From contig AZLU01000036.1 in assembly GCA_002224055.1 (NCBI GenBank), positions 197,671 to 261,670 on the forward strand: a stretch of DNA of 64,000 nt, given 5' to 3'. This DNA comes from Pezizomycotina sp. ARF18 (lineage: Eukaryota; Ascomycota). This document shows positions 23,747 through 34,000 of this stretch, in pieces. The translations under genes and the position numbers were made by a program. A model generated the notes under the pieces. That model searched no databases, was not told the DNA's origin, and worked only from the letters and a program-made list of their open reading frames with translations. How positions within the stretch are numbered: the stretch's first letter is position 1; every line of letters begins with the position of its first letter.

Positions 23747-25041
23747 TAGCAAATGATAGATATTAATATAAATAATTAAATATAATATTTTAAAAATGTG
23801 ATACGGCCCCTTTATTATTAATATTACGATTTAAAAAAATATATAAAAATAAAATATATTAAAATTTATAATATCGATAGCTTAGCCTCTAATATAAAAG
23901 CTCGACTTAGCTTTTTAGATACTCTCTCCTAATCGATATAGTAGGCTAATATTAAGATAATATTATACTCCTCGTAAGAGAGCCTCTATATAAGCTTTAT
24001 CGCGTGCTAGTTACTCGGTTCCCTTTATTTTACTTTAAGAATATACCCTTATTAGATCTATCTATAAAATTTTTAAAGAACTAACTAACCTTAATTAGGT
24101 TATACTAGAGTAATATAATTCTTAACTTAAATAAGCCGGACCCGACTCCGCGCTATCGCTCTTTAGTATTACTTCGCTACTCTTAATAAGATTACTCGTT
24201 TTAATAATTGAGATCCTACTTAACTCTATACGTTTAAATTAATAATTTAATAAGAACTTTATAAATAGAAATCTCTTAACGTTAAGCCCGTTATAGCGTT
24301 TTATTAAGTAAATTACCGTAATAAAAGAATTAAATATACTCGAAATAATAAAATATAGACTTTAATAATAGAATTTATATTAATAAAGCTTTATTTTACT
24401 CTACTTTAAGTAATAAATACGCCGTATCTAGCGTTATTTGGAAACGGCCTACGAGCTAAAAATATATTCGCTACTTTTAGAAGTAGCCGCTTTAGTTTAA
24501 TAATATAGGGTAGGATCGCGATTAATAATAAAGTAAGTTAATTATCTTTTTAAAGGTAAACTTTGAGCGCCGTCTACGAGTAGGAAATTTTAAGGAGCGG
24601 CTTAAAGAGGTTTATTATAAGATTAAAGCGTCGCTATTCTAATTAAAATTAGTTTATCGTCGAGGATAATATGGCGGTTTATAGTAAGAAAAAGCTAGTA
24701 AAATAAGGGCTAATCTTAGTATAAATAGTAGAACCACCCCGCCTACTTACCCGATTTAAACTATATAGAGAACGTCTAGACCTTAATAAAAAAACGTTTT
24801 AATATATTACTGCGTAAGGCGACTAGTAAAGAGGAGCTTAGGAGCTAGGTATAGTAGCTATAAGATAAGCTTAAAGCTAGAAACTTTAATCCTTTTAATT
24901 AGATCGATATAAAGCCGGTTAATAGCTATTATTTATCAACGTAGATACCTACAAAATATTAAATTTTAGGGCTTTACACAACAAAAAAATAATATATTTA
25001 ATTATTTATTAATTATATAATGGCAGGCTATTATTTTATTA

Positions 25042-25121
25042 TAATTTTAAGAATTTTAGGGGTTCTGACGATATCCTAACTTAGAGTTAAAGTTTGTGTA
25101 CTATACGTTGGTCACCACCTG
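25042..25121. repeat. Right terminal inverted repeat of the transposon
   Basis: The reverse complement matches the left repeat, starting CAGGTGGTG and ending in TTCTTAAAATTA. Confidence 0.85.
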
Positions 25122-25261
25122 TACCATTTGTGTAATGCTTTTTGAATTTTCAGTCGCGCAAAAACAAGTTTACGTGACTTGTACAATGATGGAGTATGAT
25201 TTCTCACATACGGTCGCGTCTCGTGCCTATCCAAAATACTGTCTATTCTTAGGCATATACT

Positions 25262-26580
25262 TTTGGAACAGCCAAGCTAGGGATTATATCTAACGCGCAG
25301 CGTCATCTGACCTGGCTATCCTGGGACCTCGAGATGACGGAGCGTTAGATCTACGATTTTTTGTGCAGTTGACAATCTATGTCTTTACTGTAGTTATGAG
25401 AATCTACTCTTGAGGAGGCTGGGAGAGGATTTGCTCTTCTTCTTTTCATTTTTCCCTTGTTAATGTTGTGCGGATATCCGGCGATGTTACGAGCGAGGGG
25501 ATCAACAACGCGCTGCAAAAAATATGCCAAGCTAACTCAATCGGGGTTTATGGGACCACAGCCATATTCAGTAACCTAGCTGATCATTCCAGTCAAGTAT
25601 AAGACCTTGTGCAACTCATGCTTATCTTTGATACGGTGTGTACGGAGAGGAACAAGTGTAAGATGATAGTAGTAACCCGGGATTGCGAGGATTTTTGGTT
25701 CGCTATTCTACGAAAAAGTTTGGCTAGGTTTTTATGAATTTGTTTGAATAGACCCCAAAACTTTTTTTTTTTTTGGGGGGTTAGGGGGCTATATAGCTAA
25801 AATCCAAAATGTTATTTATTTCTTGTTTCCTTTAAGAGATTTTTGAGTATCCCAAGGGTTAAATCCCGCTGCGTACTTGAATTGGCCTTCGCTTGTATGG
25901 CAGGGAATTGGTGGCCGTTATGTGGAAGGTTGGAGTTGGAATCTATCACGCGGTAATAAGGAGTTCGTTGGATTTTTTGCCTGTCTATGTCTGCCAAAAT
26001 TCCAAGGGGGCGGTTTGTGTAACCTTGAAAATATCATGCGTTGTAACCTGCGTCCTCATAAACCACTACTCTCTTTTATGGAAGCTGCGGCTTGATGTCT
26101 GCTCCGCGGAGAAGCCAGGCTGGGCTTTTTTATGAATTGCTTATACCTCGATAACTTTTTTTTCTTTTTCACGCATTATATCACTCTGCTGAAGACTATG
26201 GGCGTGATACGTCTAGTAGATCAAGGTCATAATTGGTCCCTCTATAGTAGTAGATCAGTTCAAAGAGCGTTTGTGTTTCATTCGCGGGGGAAACGCCCTA
26301 TGTGTTATGATGAAGCACTATCTTTCCTTGCTAAATGATACTTTTTCACCTCGTGCTGATTATCCCCGGTATTGTTTTTGGAGACTTTATACTTTGGTCT
26401 GACTACGGTAGTGGCTATATCTTACGCGGATCGCCGTTCGTCCAGCCTAGCTATCCAGTGACTCCGTGACAGTGGGGCTTTGGATCTACAAAGATGCGGT
26501 TCTTATGTGGATTTAACCCTCTGTGTCTCAACTAGTGGCTAAGGAAATTTACTCTCCTCTCACCCGCAGATAACATTGTA
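25262..26580. repeat. Diverged duplicated segments
   Basis: About 25,285-25,355 and 26,415-26,500 are similar by eye (TATATCT..ACGCG, CTAGCTATCC / CTGGCTATCC, GGATCTACAA / AGATCTACGA). About 25,900-26,060 resembles 23,095-23,260 (CTATGTCTGCCAAAATTCC / CTATGTTCTGCCAAAATTTCC). No gene is identifiable in these copies, so the block looks like old, decayed duplications. Confidence 0.45.
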
Positions 26581-26956
26581 TATGAATAAAACCAATACAG
26601 GGAGAATCCAGCGTCCATATGGTACATCAACAGGCCTTAGCTGAGCCTCCACCAATCACTCTCGAATAAGTATTCAGCCTCGGATCAATATTTGCTTTTC
26701 AAGTGGAGTGAGGCCTGTTTATAATACTTTCCCGTTACCTATGACTTAAGTTATATTGAAAAGTGGCCTCCTTCGAAGGCGTTTGTTCACAGGCGTTTGA
26801 GAGAATATAATACGGTGGTGTCATTCCACCAAGGGAAATGAAGATATCTGGGGACTCCTCTATACTACTTGATACGGTGCAGATGCTCTGGGAGGAACAT
26901 ATAGAAGAAGTCAGTGGTATCCGGGATTGCACGGGTAACCGCGGAAAATCACAAAG

Positions 26957-27270
26957 TAGCGCATTGCGTTCTTTGTATGAAGGAGAAATTAAATTGTTTA
27001 AATATCCAAGGCAAAACGTGACATAGCGCGCCAGTAAGTTTGATATGGGCCTCTGTTTCGTAATTCGCGGCGTTCTTGTAAATTTTACTATCAGGTGCGG
27101 CAAACATCTTGTTTGCTTTTGGGTTTGTCGTGTCCCGAGATAGCGTCTACTGCTGCGAATCCCCTTTCTCTTAGCGCCGTATCGCGCTGTTTCTATGAAG
27201 GGGAAATTAACTTGTTTAGATATCCCAAGGTACAAGCTTCACGTATACGTAGCGTGAATAGTAAGTTTGC
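26957..27270. repeat. Two diverged units about 214 bp apart
   Basis: Unit 1 (about 26,957-27,040) and unit 2 (about 27,171-27,270) share TAGCGC, TATGAAGG.GAAATTAA.TTGTTTA.ATATCC and AGTAAGTTTG in the same order. On the plus strand both read as similar peptides (SLYEGEIKLFKYPR and CFYEGEINLFRYPK), so they may be decayed repeats of a coding sequence. Confidence 0.55.
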
Positions 27271-27884
27271 TGTAAGTCTTTTGTATCGCGCTCCGCAGAG
27301 TCCTTATAGATCTCCGCTTCTAATTTTGTATCGCATCCGGCGCATTTGTTCTTCATCCTTTAAATAGAAGGAACTAAAGTGAGGGAAAGAGTCGCCCGTT
27401 GAGTAAAAGTATCCACCCTCGAGACGCGTGGTTTCCGATATTCCTCGCAATTATTAACTTCGCTAAGTATTCCTATACTCGAATCAGTATAGAAACTAAC
27501 TTATATTAGGCAGTGGGTGGATAATGCATCTATACCGTTGTCATTCTTTCGTGGTGTTTACTGTAGTGATATGTACAAGGACTCTTTGGGGACGGCGATA
27601 TTTTAGGAATCTATATAACGCACCGTTCCTTTAATAGAATTATACTGGCTTGCTGTTGAAAACGTCGCTATGCAGGACTGCGCACGAAGGACTCGCCCAG
27701 TACTGCTTGATGCGAAAGGATAACGAGGCTTTCTGTGATCCCCTGGTGGTCGATTCGCGTGGAGGGATGCGTTGCTGTTTTCCGTAGAGTATCTTAGAGA
27801 CTTGAACCATTTGCGGAGGAGAGAGCCTTACTCAAATTTGATCGAAGGGACTTTAATATTGTTGGAAGTTGTTGAAGGGTTGAG

Positions 27885-27980
27885 GTGTGTGTATATCAGA
27901 CGTGTGTATATCGGACGTGAGTGTATCTGATGTGTTTGTATTGGATATTGTGTATCGGACGTGTGCGTATCGGACGTATC
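27885..27980. repeat. 15-bp minisatellite, about six imperfect copies
   Basis: The unit is close to GTGTGTATATCGGAC. Copies vary at several positions. Confidence 0.8.
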
Positions 27981-27989
27981 GTACTTGAA

Positions 27990-29435
27990 TAATCTTATAT
28001 AGATGCATGAGCGGAAGCTATATGGGGATAATGCGTTATCCCTAACGGCTCTTTATCTAATTATATCTTTTACTAGACTTCTCTGACGGTTACTTTGTGT
28101 ATAAAATGGCATTGAAGTTCATCAAAGGAGCTTGACGATATATGATTCGTCACATTGCTTTTTCAAGGACGAAGTCGTCCTATGCTATATCGCGATTGAA
28201 GCTCGCCAATGATTAAGATCTATGAATAGCTGGAATACTCCGTGCTTAACTATATTATATATTAGTTTATTGGGTTAATGGCATAAAATCTATGGTCTGA
28301 GTATCGTAAAGACTAACGACGCGTGATTACCTTTAGATTGATTTGAAGGCTAATATCTAGAATTCACGCGTTATTATTGGCAGAATCGTAAACTCCTTGT
28401 TTAAGATTTAGTAACTATATTTTGATAGATGTAGTTAAACGTGGTAAACTTAGAAACGATAGCTTTAGATAGAAACCCGAATAGAGGATGAAAGATTCGG
28501 TAGTGATCTGAGTACTTCGTTGATTGTTGCTACTTTTCTGTTCTACGTGTTGGTTTGCCTTCGTTGTAAGAAGAGCTAAAAAAAGAAATTTTTTTTCTCT
28601 CCGCGTTTACGCAAAGTCCTTAGCAACACCCTACACTTCACTAATACCAGGCAGAAAATCTTGAAGTTACAAGGGAGAGGATTTCACTTGTCCAATACAC
28701 TCTAGAATCGGTTGTAAGAAGAGCTAAAAAAGAAATTTTTTTTCTCTCCGCGTTACGCAAAGTCCTTAGCAACACCCTACACTTCACTAATACCAGGCAG
28801 AAAATCTTGAAGTTACAAGGGAGAGGATTTCAACTTGTCCAATACACTCTAGAATCAAGTCACGATGGATCACCAAAGTCTACACTTAAGTGTGTAAAAC
28901 CGCCTATTCTGCCGTCCCCGCGCTGCTACGGCGGTTCGTAAGCATCCGAACGTCTCGAATGTATTATCTTATGACTAAATAACTGTTGACGTGGGGGTAT
29001 TATTCAGAGTCAATCGAGCTGCACGATTGGAAAATGGAAACCCCGTTGAAATACAATATCTCGTATTTTTCAATTGTCGATTTACACGATTAGGAAAGTT
29101 GGAAATCAAAATACCTCTGGATAAAAAGCTTCAAGATGGCATACTTTCAATGATCGCATAAATAAACCTATGCGATCTTGAATCGCGTCTTGTCAGGATG
29201 GTTCCCTTTGTGGAAAAGACTAGATCTGAATCAGAACTCCCTGCTTTTTTTGTGTTTTAACTGGAGGCAAGCAGCCATAGCAGACCAGAGCGACCAAGAT
29301 TGTTGTAAGTATACTCCCCGTATTAAATTGAAAGAATGATAAAACAATACCCACAGCCTTGTAAATTCCGCTCCTCTCCTAGTCATCTCCGAATCTCAGT
29401 CCGCCACTCACGCAATCAAGGCTCGCGTAATACCG
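27990..29435. other. Intergenic, no gene recognised
   Basis: Apart from the tandem duplication I find no gene. The 5' end of the following receptor pseudogene may extend back to about 29,290, where a GTAAGT donor-like site occurs. Confidence 0.3.
28563..28856. repeat. 147-bp direct tandem duplication
   Basis: Copy 1 (28,563-28,709) and copy 2 (28,711-28,856) are identical except for three single-base length differences in homopolymers: A7/A6, TTT/TT and A/AA. No substitutions are seen. The sequence has no coding signal I recognise. Confidence 0.93.
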
Positions 29436-30120
29436 TTGCCTCTTCAACCGCAAATCCTCCCCAACATCCGTCGCCTCCGACGTCTTCCTAATCCTCGCCT
29501 AGCTATTGGCCGTTATATTTCCATGACGATGTTAAAGGTGTACTTCCTCGACACCGTACTATACACGAACTGCCTGTACGCTATCAAGGGAACGATTTTT
29601 TGCCTTTACACCGAAATAATGCCCGAGAGGAAATAGATAAGAGGAGTTTGGGGGGTTAAATTGCTTACGGTGTGTGCATACGTTACGCAATTGCTGTCGT
29701 CGGCGCTGTGGCGTTCGCCGGCGTCGAGGAATTGGTACGGGATTAATATCCCTAATTTTAGAAGTGAATATTATATAGAGAGGTGTACAGTGTATCTGTG
29801 CCATCCTCCGGCTCCTCATCCCCCCGGAACAACGATTATCAACCTGGCAGCGCACCGGCCTCTCCGTCAGCTTCCTCATGGGTTCCTCTGCGTCTCATGG
29901 CCGTCTTGAATATCGTAATAATGGATAAACCGTATACGTCGTACAAAGGCCACCAGAAAGTTTTCTTCTCCCTTGTGCGCTGGAGGAGACGTATGCTATA
30001 TTGGTAGTGTGCGCGCCGGTCCTTATGAGTTTCGCGCGCGGTTGTGGGCGAGGAGGGAAAATGGCGGTGAGAGGTTTGAGATGTGGAAGGAATGATACGA
30101 TGGGAGAAGTAAGTATAGCG
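29436..30120 (+). pseudogene. PTH11-like/rhodopsin-domain receptor, degraded
   Basis: The plus strand, read across three frames, gives helices typical of fungal PTH11-type integral membrane receptors: DVFLILA then a TAG where Trp is expected, LLAVIFP, MTMLKVYFLDTVLYTNCLY with GTIFCLYTEIMPER, VWGVKLLTVCAYVTQLLSSA with RSPASRNW, TGLSVSFLMG and ALEETYAILVVCAP. Their order matches the family. The TGG-to-TAG change looks like RIP or ordinary decay, and several frameshifts add to it. The product, if functional, would sit in the plasma membrane. About 230 aa are visible, shorter than usual, so the N-terminus is not defined. Confidence 0.6.
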
Positions 30121-30567
30121 CTGTTAAGGTGCAGATGAGTAAGCCTTGTAGGAGTTTACTTGGCGTTTTACATGGGGACTCTGTTTTGGTCTGGCGGGAA
30201 GTTTTATTTCTGACAGGAAATTTTGTGACCGAACGCTGTATAAATGCAAGAAATACGAATCACAATCTATCACATCTTGTAAGATATACACATTTCTTGA
30301 CCTGATAAGCTTTTGCAAGAATTTATTTTCTACATCTAAAGAGAGACAGATGCGTAGTATACAGTTGATGAAAAGGGGTATATGTAAAGCAAATACACCG
30401 GAAAAAGCAAGGGACGAAAATTTGATAAAATCGTCGGGAAATCCAAAAAGAAATTCGTTATTGCGAAGAGCAGTATGAAGACCGCCTTTGCCAAAATTTC
30501 AAAAGAAAGAAAATAGCGAGGAAAATCACCGACCAAAATTTAAACCAAAAAAAAGGCTAAACCCGCG

Positions 30568-30891
30568 CTAAAGCAAATCTTCTACGCGCGACCCCTGCAT
30601 CCTTACCAGCTCCTCAACGCGGAGTATATCAACGTGCTCCGTCGTCTCCGTATACAGCTTCGTCGTCCTCGTCTCCGTATACGGCGACATCCCACCCCGC
30701 CGCACCAACACAACCGCCGCCCCGATCCCACCCGCAACGCCCAGCGACATACCCACCAAACGGACTCGACAAATACTCCCCTCCGCATCCGCACCGCCCA
30801 CCCCATCCTCCTCCGGTATCGACCTCGACGTAACACTACCCACAACGTCCGAGTTCGTCGAATTACTCCTCGCTTTAACCATACCCTTCAA
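30568..30891 (-). CDS. C-terminal fragment of an unknown membrane-type protein
   Basis: A 107-codon minus frame with a Gly-rich hydrophobic segment (VGMSLGVAGGIGAAVVLV), followed by a Thr/Glu/Arg-rich tail ending in VEELVRMQGSRVEDLL. The segment could be a last transmembrane helix with a cytoplasmic tail. It lies 3' of the patatin gene on the same strand, but the patatin frame stops at 31,073, so this is separate. The family is not recognised. Confidence 0.3.
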   Translation of the reverse strand: MKGMVKARSNSTNSDVVGSVTSRSIPEEDGVGGADAEGSICRVRLVGMSLGVAGGIGAAVVLVRRGGMSPYTETRTTKLYTETTEHVDILRVEELVRMQGSRVEDLL

Positions 30892-31072
30892 TCGATTCTT
30901 CCCCTCTTCTTCGACGGCGGGGCGGTTGCAGTTTTATTCCTCCGGGACCATTTTCTATTATTATGCTGTTGGAAGAATGACGGAGTTCATCGTGCTGGCG
31001 TTCGATAGCGTGGGCGAGCGCCAGTTGTCTTTTCCGTTTAGAGAGTCTCCATTGTTCTTCCTCCAGTTTTTA

Positions 31073-34000
31073 CTAGCGTTCGGCCGCTCGTGCCGCGCGG
31101 CTTTCCTGCGTTCGTCTTCGCGGAGCAAATCGCGCGGAAACCGCTGATGGGAAACCCACCACCTTCGTCCCCTCTGTCGCGGGTTTAACGGTCGGAAACA
31201 AACCTTTTTCGTTCACTCGTTCGCGGGGTTTACCGTTGAGGCAGAGTAAAATCTCCGTCGTGCTCATCGCGCTGGAGACGTGTATGCGGAGGTGTTGCCC
31301 CATGCTGAACCTCCGTGCTTTATTCATATCTTCGATGACGTCGTCTGTAATGAGATGTACTCCGAATTATCTTAACCTCTCCGGATAATAAAATACGGCG
31401 TCCAATCGCGACCGTCGTTCTTCACATCATGTCCGCGGTGGTCCCGTAAATCCCTGAAGAACTGCCCAGCTCTTCCGTCTCCTGACTGTACGGCGCGAAC
31501 CGGCAATTTAAGTGCCCGTAACGATATAGCCTACATCCCATCCGCATCCTCGACGCCGTTCTTCTCAAAGTGAACGTCGTGGCGATGAGGTGGTCCGCGA
31601 TTTCGCATATCTTCTCCTTCATGGGCGACTGCATCATCTGCGACCTCGTGAGATCTTCGAGCCTCTGCATCGCAGCTACATTATCGAACTTCGGCGGCGG
31701 GGAATTGCCTCCGCCTCTGACATATTTACATTTAAGCGAACGTAGCGGCTCCTTTCTGTGCTTGGACCTGCACGTTCAGGAAGTCCTCCCATACCTGCTC
31801 GCAGCTGCGGTACACTCCGCAATATTGTCTAGTCCGCTCTTCTTCTGCGACTAGGTATGGAAAGCTGTTCGTCTGCCTCAGCGGCTTCATCGGCGGTAAG
31901 TAATCCGACTGCGCGTATCCCGAACCCAGACAGAACAATATCCGGCTGCGAGTTCTCCATATCCGGCCATATCATTCGCCGCTCGAGGTCCGCAACGTGT
32001 ATTGGATTGCTATGGTGCGTCGAGCCGTCCACGTACTCCTGCTTCGACGGCTCGTGCGAGAACGGGCGGAAATACTTCGTCGCAGCCGTTGTAGCTCGCG
32101 CGGCTTCCCACGTTTGAGCTCCCGGCTCGCATCTTCGGGTCTTTGGAAGATGTAGGAGCTTTGCGAGCCACGCCGGTTATAACTACCGATAACAACCGGC
32201 TTCCCGGCGGTCAACGTGCTAGTAACAGGACTTGTAACCCGTATTCCTAATATCGAATGCCACCAAAGAGGACGTCGTCCTCCGAGAAAGCTTGCATAAG
32301 CGCGTTTTGCAACGGTTGCGTCTCGTGTTTGCTCTGGTAGTAGCTCCTCACGACCGCTTTCAGGAGTGGGACATCCGTTAGGCGCGCCGGGTAAAGGCAG
32401 TGCGGAAAATCTTTTAAAAATATCCGCGCACTGTTGCAAGGGCCAGTTCTTTCGCACCGAGACCCAGCGCCACTACACCACCTGTGCTCGTGCGACGATG
32501 AGGTCGAAGAAGGTCTGTATCGGAATCGTACCTCCCAGCGCCTGCTCAACCTGTCGCAGCATTTCAAGCTGAATGATCGACCTAATACCCCCTCCGTCGA
32601 GGCTGAGGACACGAACACCGGCCGATGCGGGCTTAATGAAAACGCGCCACGGCGTCTTCCTCGATAAGTTCCGCCTCGTGCAGCGGACACGTTCTATATC
32701 GACGTAGATCTTGTCTACAGTTCCAAACCGGAAACGCAAGCCGTGCACATAAGATGACCGCACGGGAGTGCATGTTCTGCAATACCACCAGACAGCTGAG
32801 ACATGTCGAGTGAGATATATACGCATCTGCACCGCCAATATCAACATAGAACGGCCCAAGGACGCGGTCTTTGTGTATTCGCAATGCACACTCCAGCTCA
32901 GTACTCGGCTGCGAGTTCTCTTTCCGCAGCCATCGCGAAGCATGTACTCGAGTTCCTTCAACACGCTGTTTCGGAAAAATCCGATACGCGTCGCTATCGA
33001 TCCGTGAGGTGTACACGCCGGCGATGACGCGGCCGTTTTTAAGTTGATGGCCTGCGATGTTGTTAGTAGAGATATTCTGGGCGGGGTTGCTGCATTTACC
33101 TTTGGCATGACCGCTTTTGACATTAACGCACCGACCTCCGCGAGCGCTTTGGAATTCGCAGGGCAGTGCCTGTTGCAGAAGCTGTTGATGAAATCATCGA
33201 GAGAATCGAGGTATTCGGGAATATATTCTCGGCGGTTCTGTTTATCATTAGTTGGATAATACTAGAAACTATATTTTAGATCAGCAACATACCACAAGTC
33301 TTATGTCTCGCTGAGTCGAGCATGATGCATGAAGCAATCAGCCTGTCATCTTCCGCAATATTATCCTTGCATCGTCACTCCTCCTCTCCTTCCAAAGCTC
33401 CGAATTCATAATATTAAGCGCCAGCTTGAGGATGTTCCCACCAAATCTAAGGGGATAGGATTGTTCGCGAAACTCGCCTGCACGAAGTCAAATGGAGTGT
33501 CAAGGTCACAGGCAAAGTGGTCGAACGCAGATTGAAAATACGGCTGGATGTCCACTGTGCTAAGTAGCATTCGCAGCGACCGTTTGATTTCGCGGGAACT
33601 TTGGACGGCAGAAACTATTTCGCCGTAAAGCCGCTGATTTGTTCACTGATCAAGTTCGGCCTGCCATTTCGGGGGATATAGACGACTCGGATGTTACTGT
33701 AATACGACATCAAGAGTTCCCTTATTGAAGAAATCTCACGCCACGGTCCTTCCAGAAAGCTACAAATCGAGAGAATTTGAGTTACTTTCGAAGCTGCAAT
33801 TTATGGAATCGAGGAGACGCTGCGTTGCGGTAGTGACATCCAGTGTACGGAGTCGATGTTGTTGGACATAGCATTGAGAGCGATGATGGCGTGCGGAAGG
33901 ACGGGTTGGTTCGAGATTTTTCGATGGCTTGGAGGCCCAGATGAGGAGCCTCTCAACGACATTTTCGATGGTTCTGGAAAATATTAGCCTGCAACACACG

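Larger units (their letters stand above)
23668..25121 (+). mobile_element. RIP-degraded Tc1/mariner-type transposon
   Basis: A 1,454-bp element begins CAGGTGGTG and ends CACCACCTG, flanked on both sides by TA (23,666-23,667 and 25,122-25,123), the Tc1/mariner target duplication. Terminal inverted repeats of about 80 bp differ mostly by C/T and G/A transitions. The interior is extremely AT-rich and full of stops, but transposase traces survive on the plus strand: IVEDNMAVYSKK near 24,655-24,695 (second Asp) and LPDLNYIENV, followed by a stop where Trp is expected, near 24,745-24,780 (third acidic residue). The spacing between them is about 34 codons, fitting a DD34E catalytic triad. The element is dead. 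Confidence 0.88.

Noticed and set aside
26735-27235. 166-codon minus ORF across the repeated units
   Set aside because: The repeat units conserve peptides on the plus strand instead, and the minus frame shows no motif. It is probably an antisense shadow.
27885-27980. CRISPR-like array
   Set aside because: It is a eukaryotic minisatellite with imperfect 15-bp units and no spacers.
29559-29879. 106-codon minus ORF
   Set aside because: Antisense to the PTH11-like helices on plus.
30634-31008. 124-codon plus ORF rich in Arg, Pro, His and Thr
   Set aside because: Composition is that of an antisense frame over the minus-strand ORF at 30,568-30,891; no domain.
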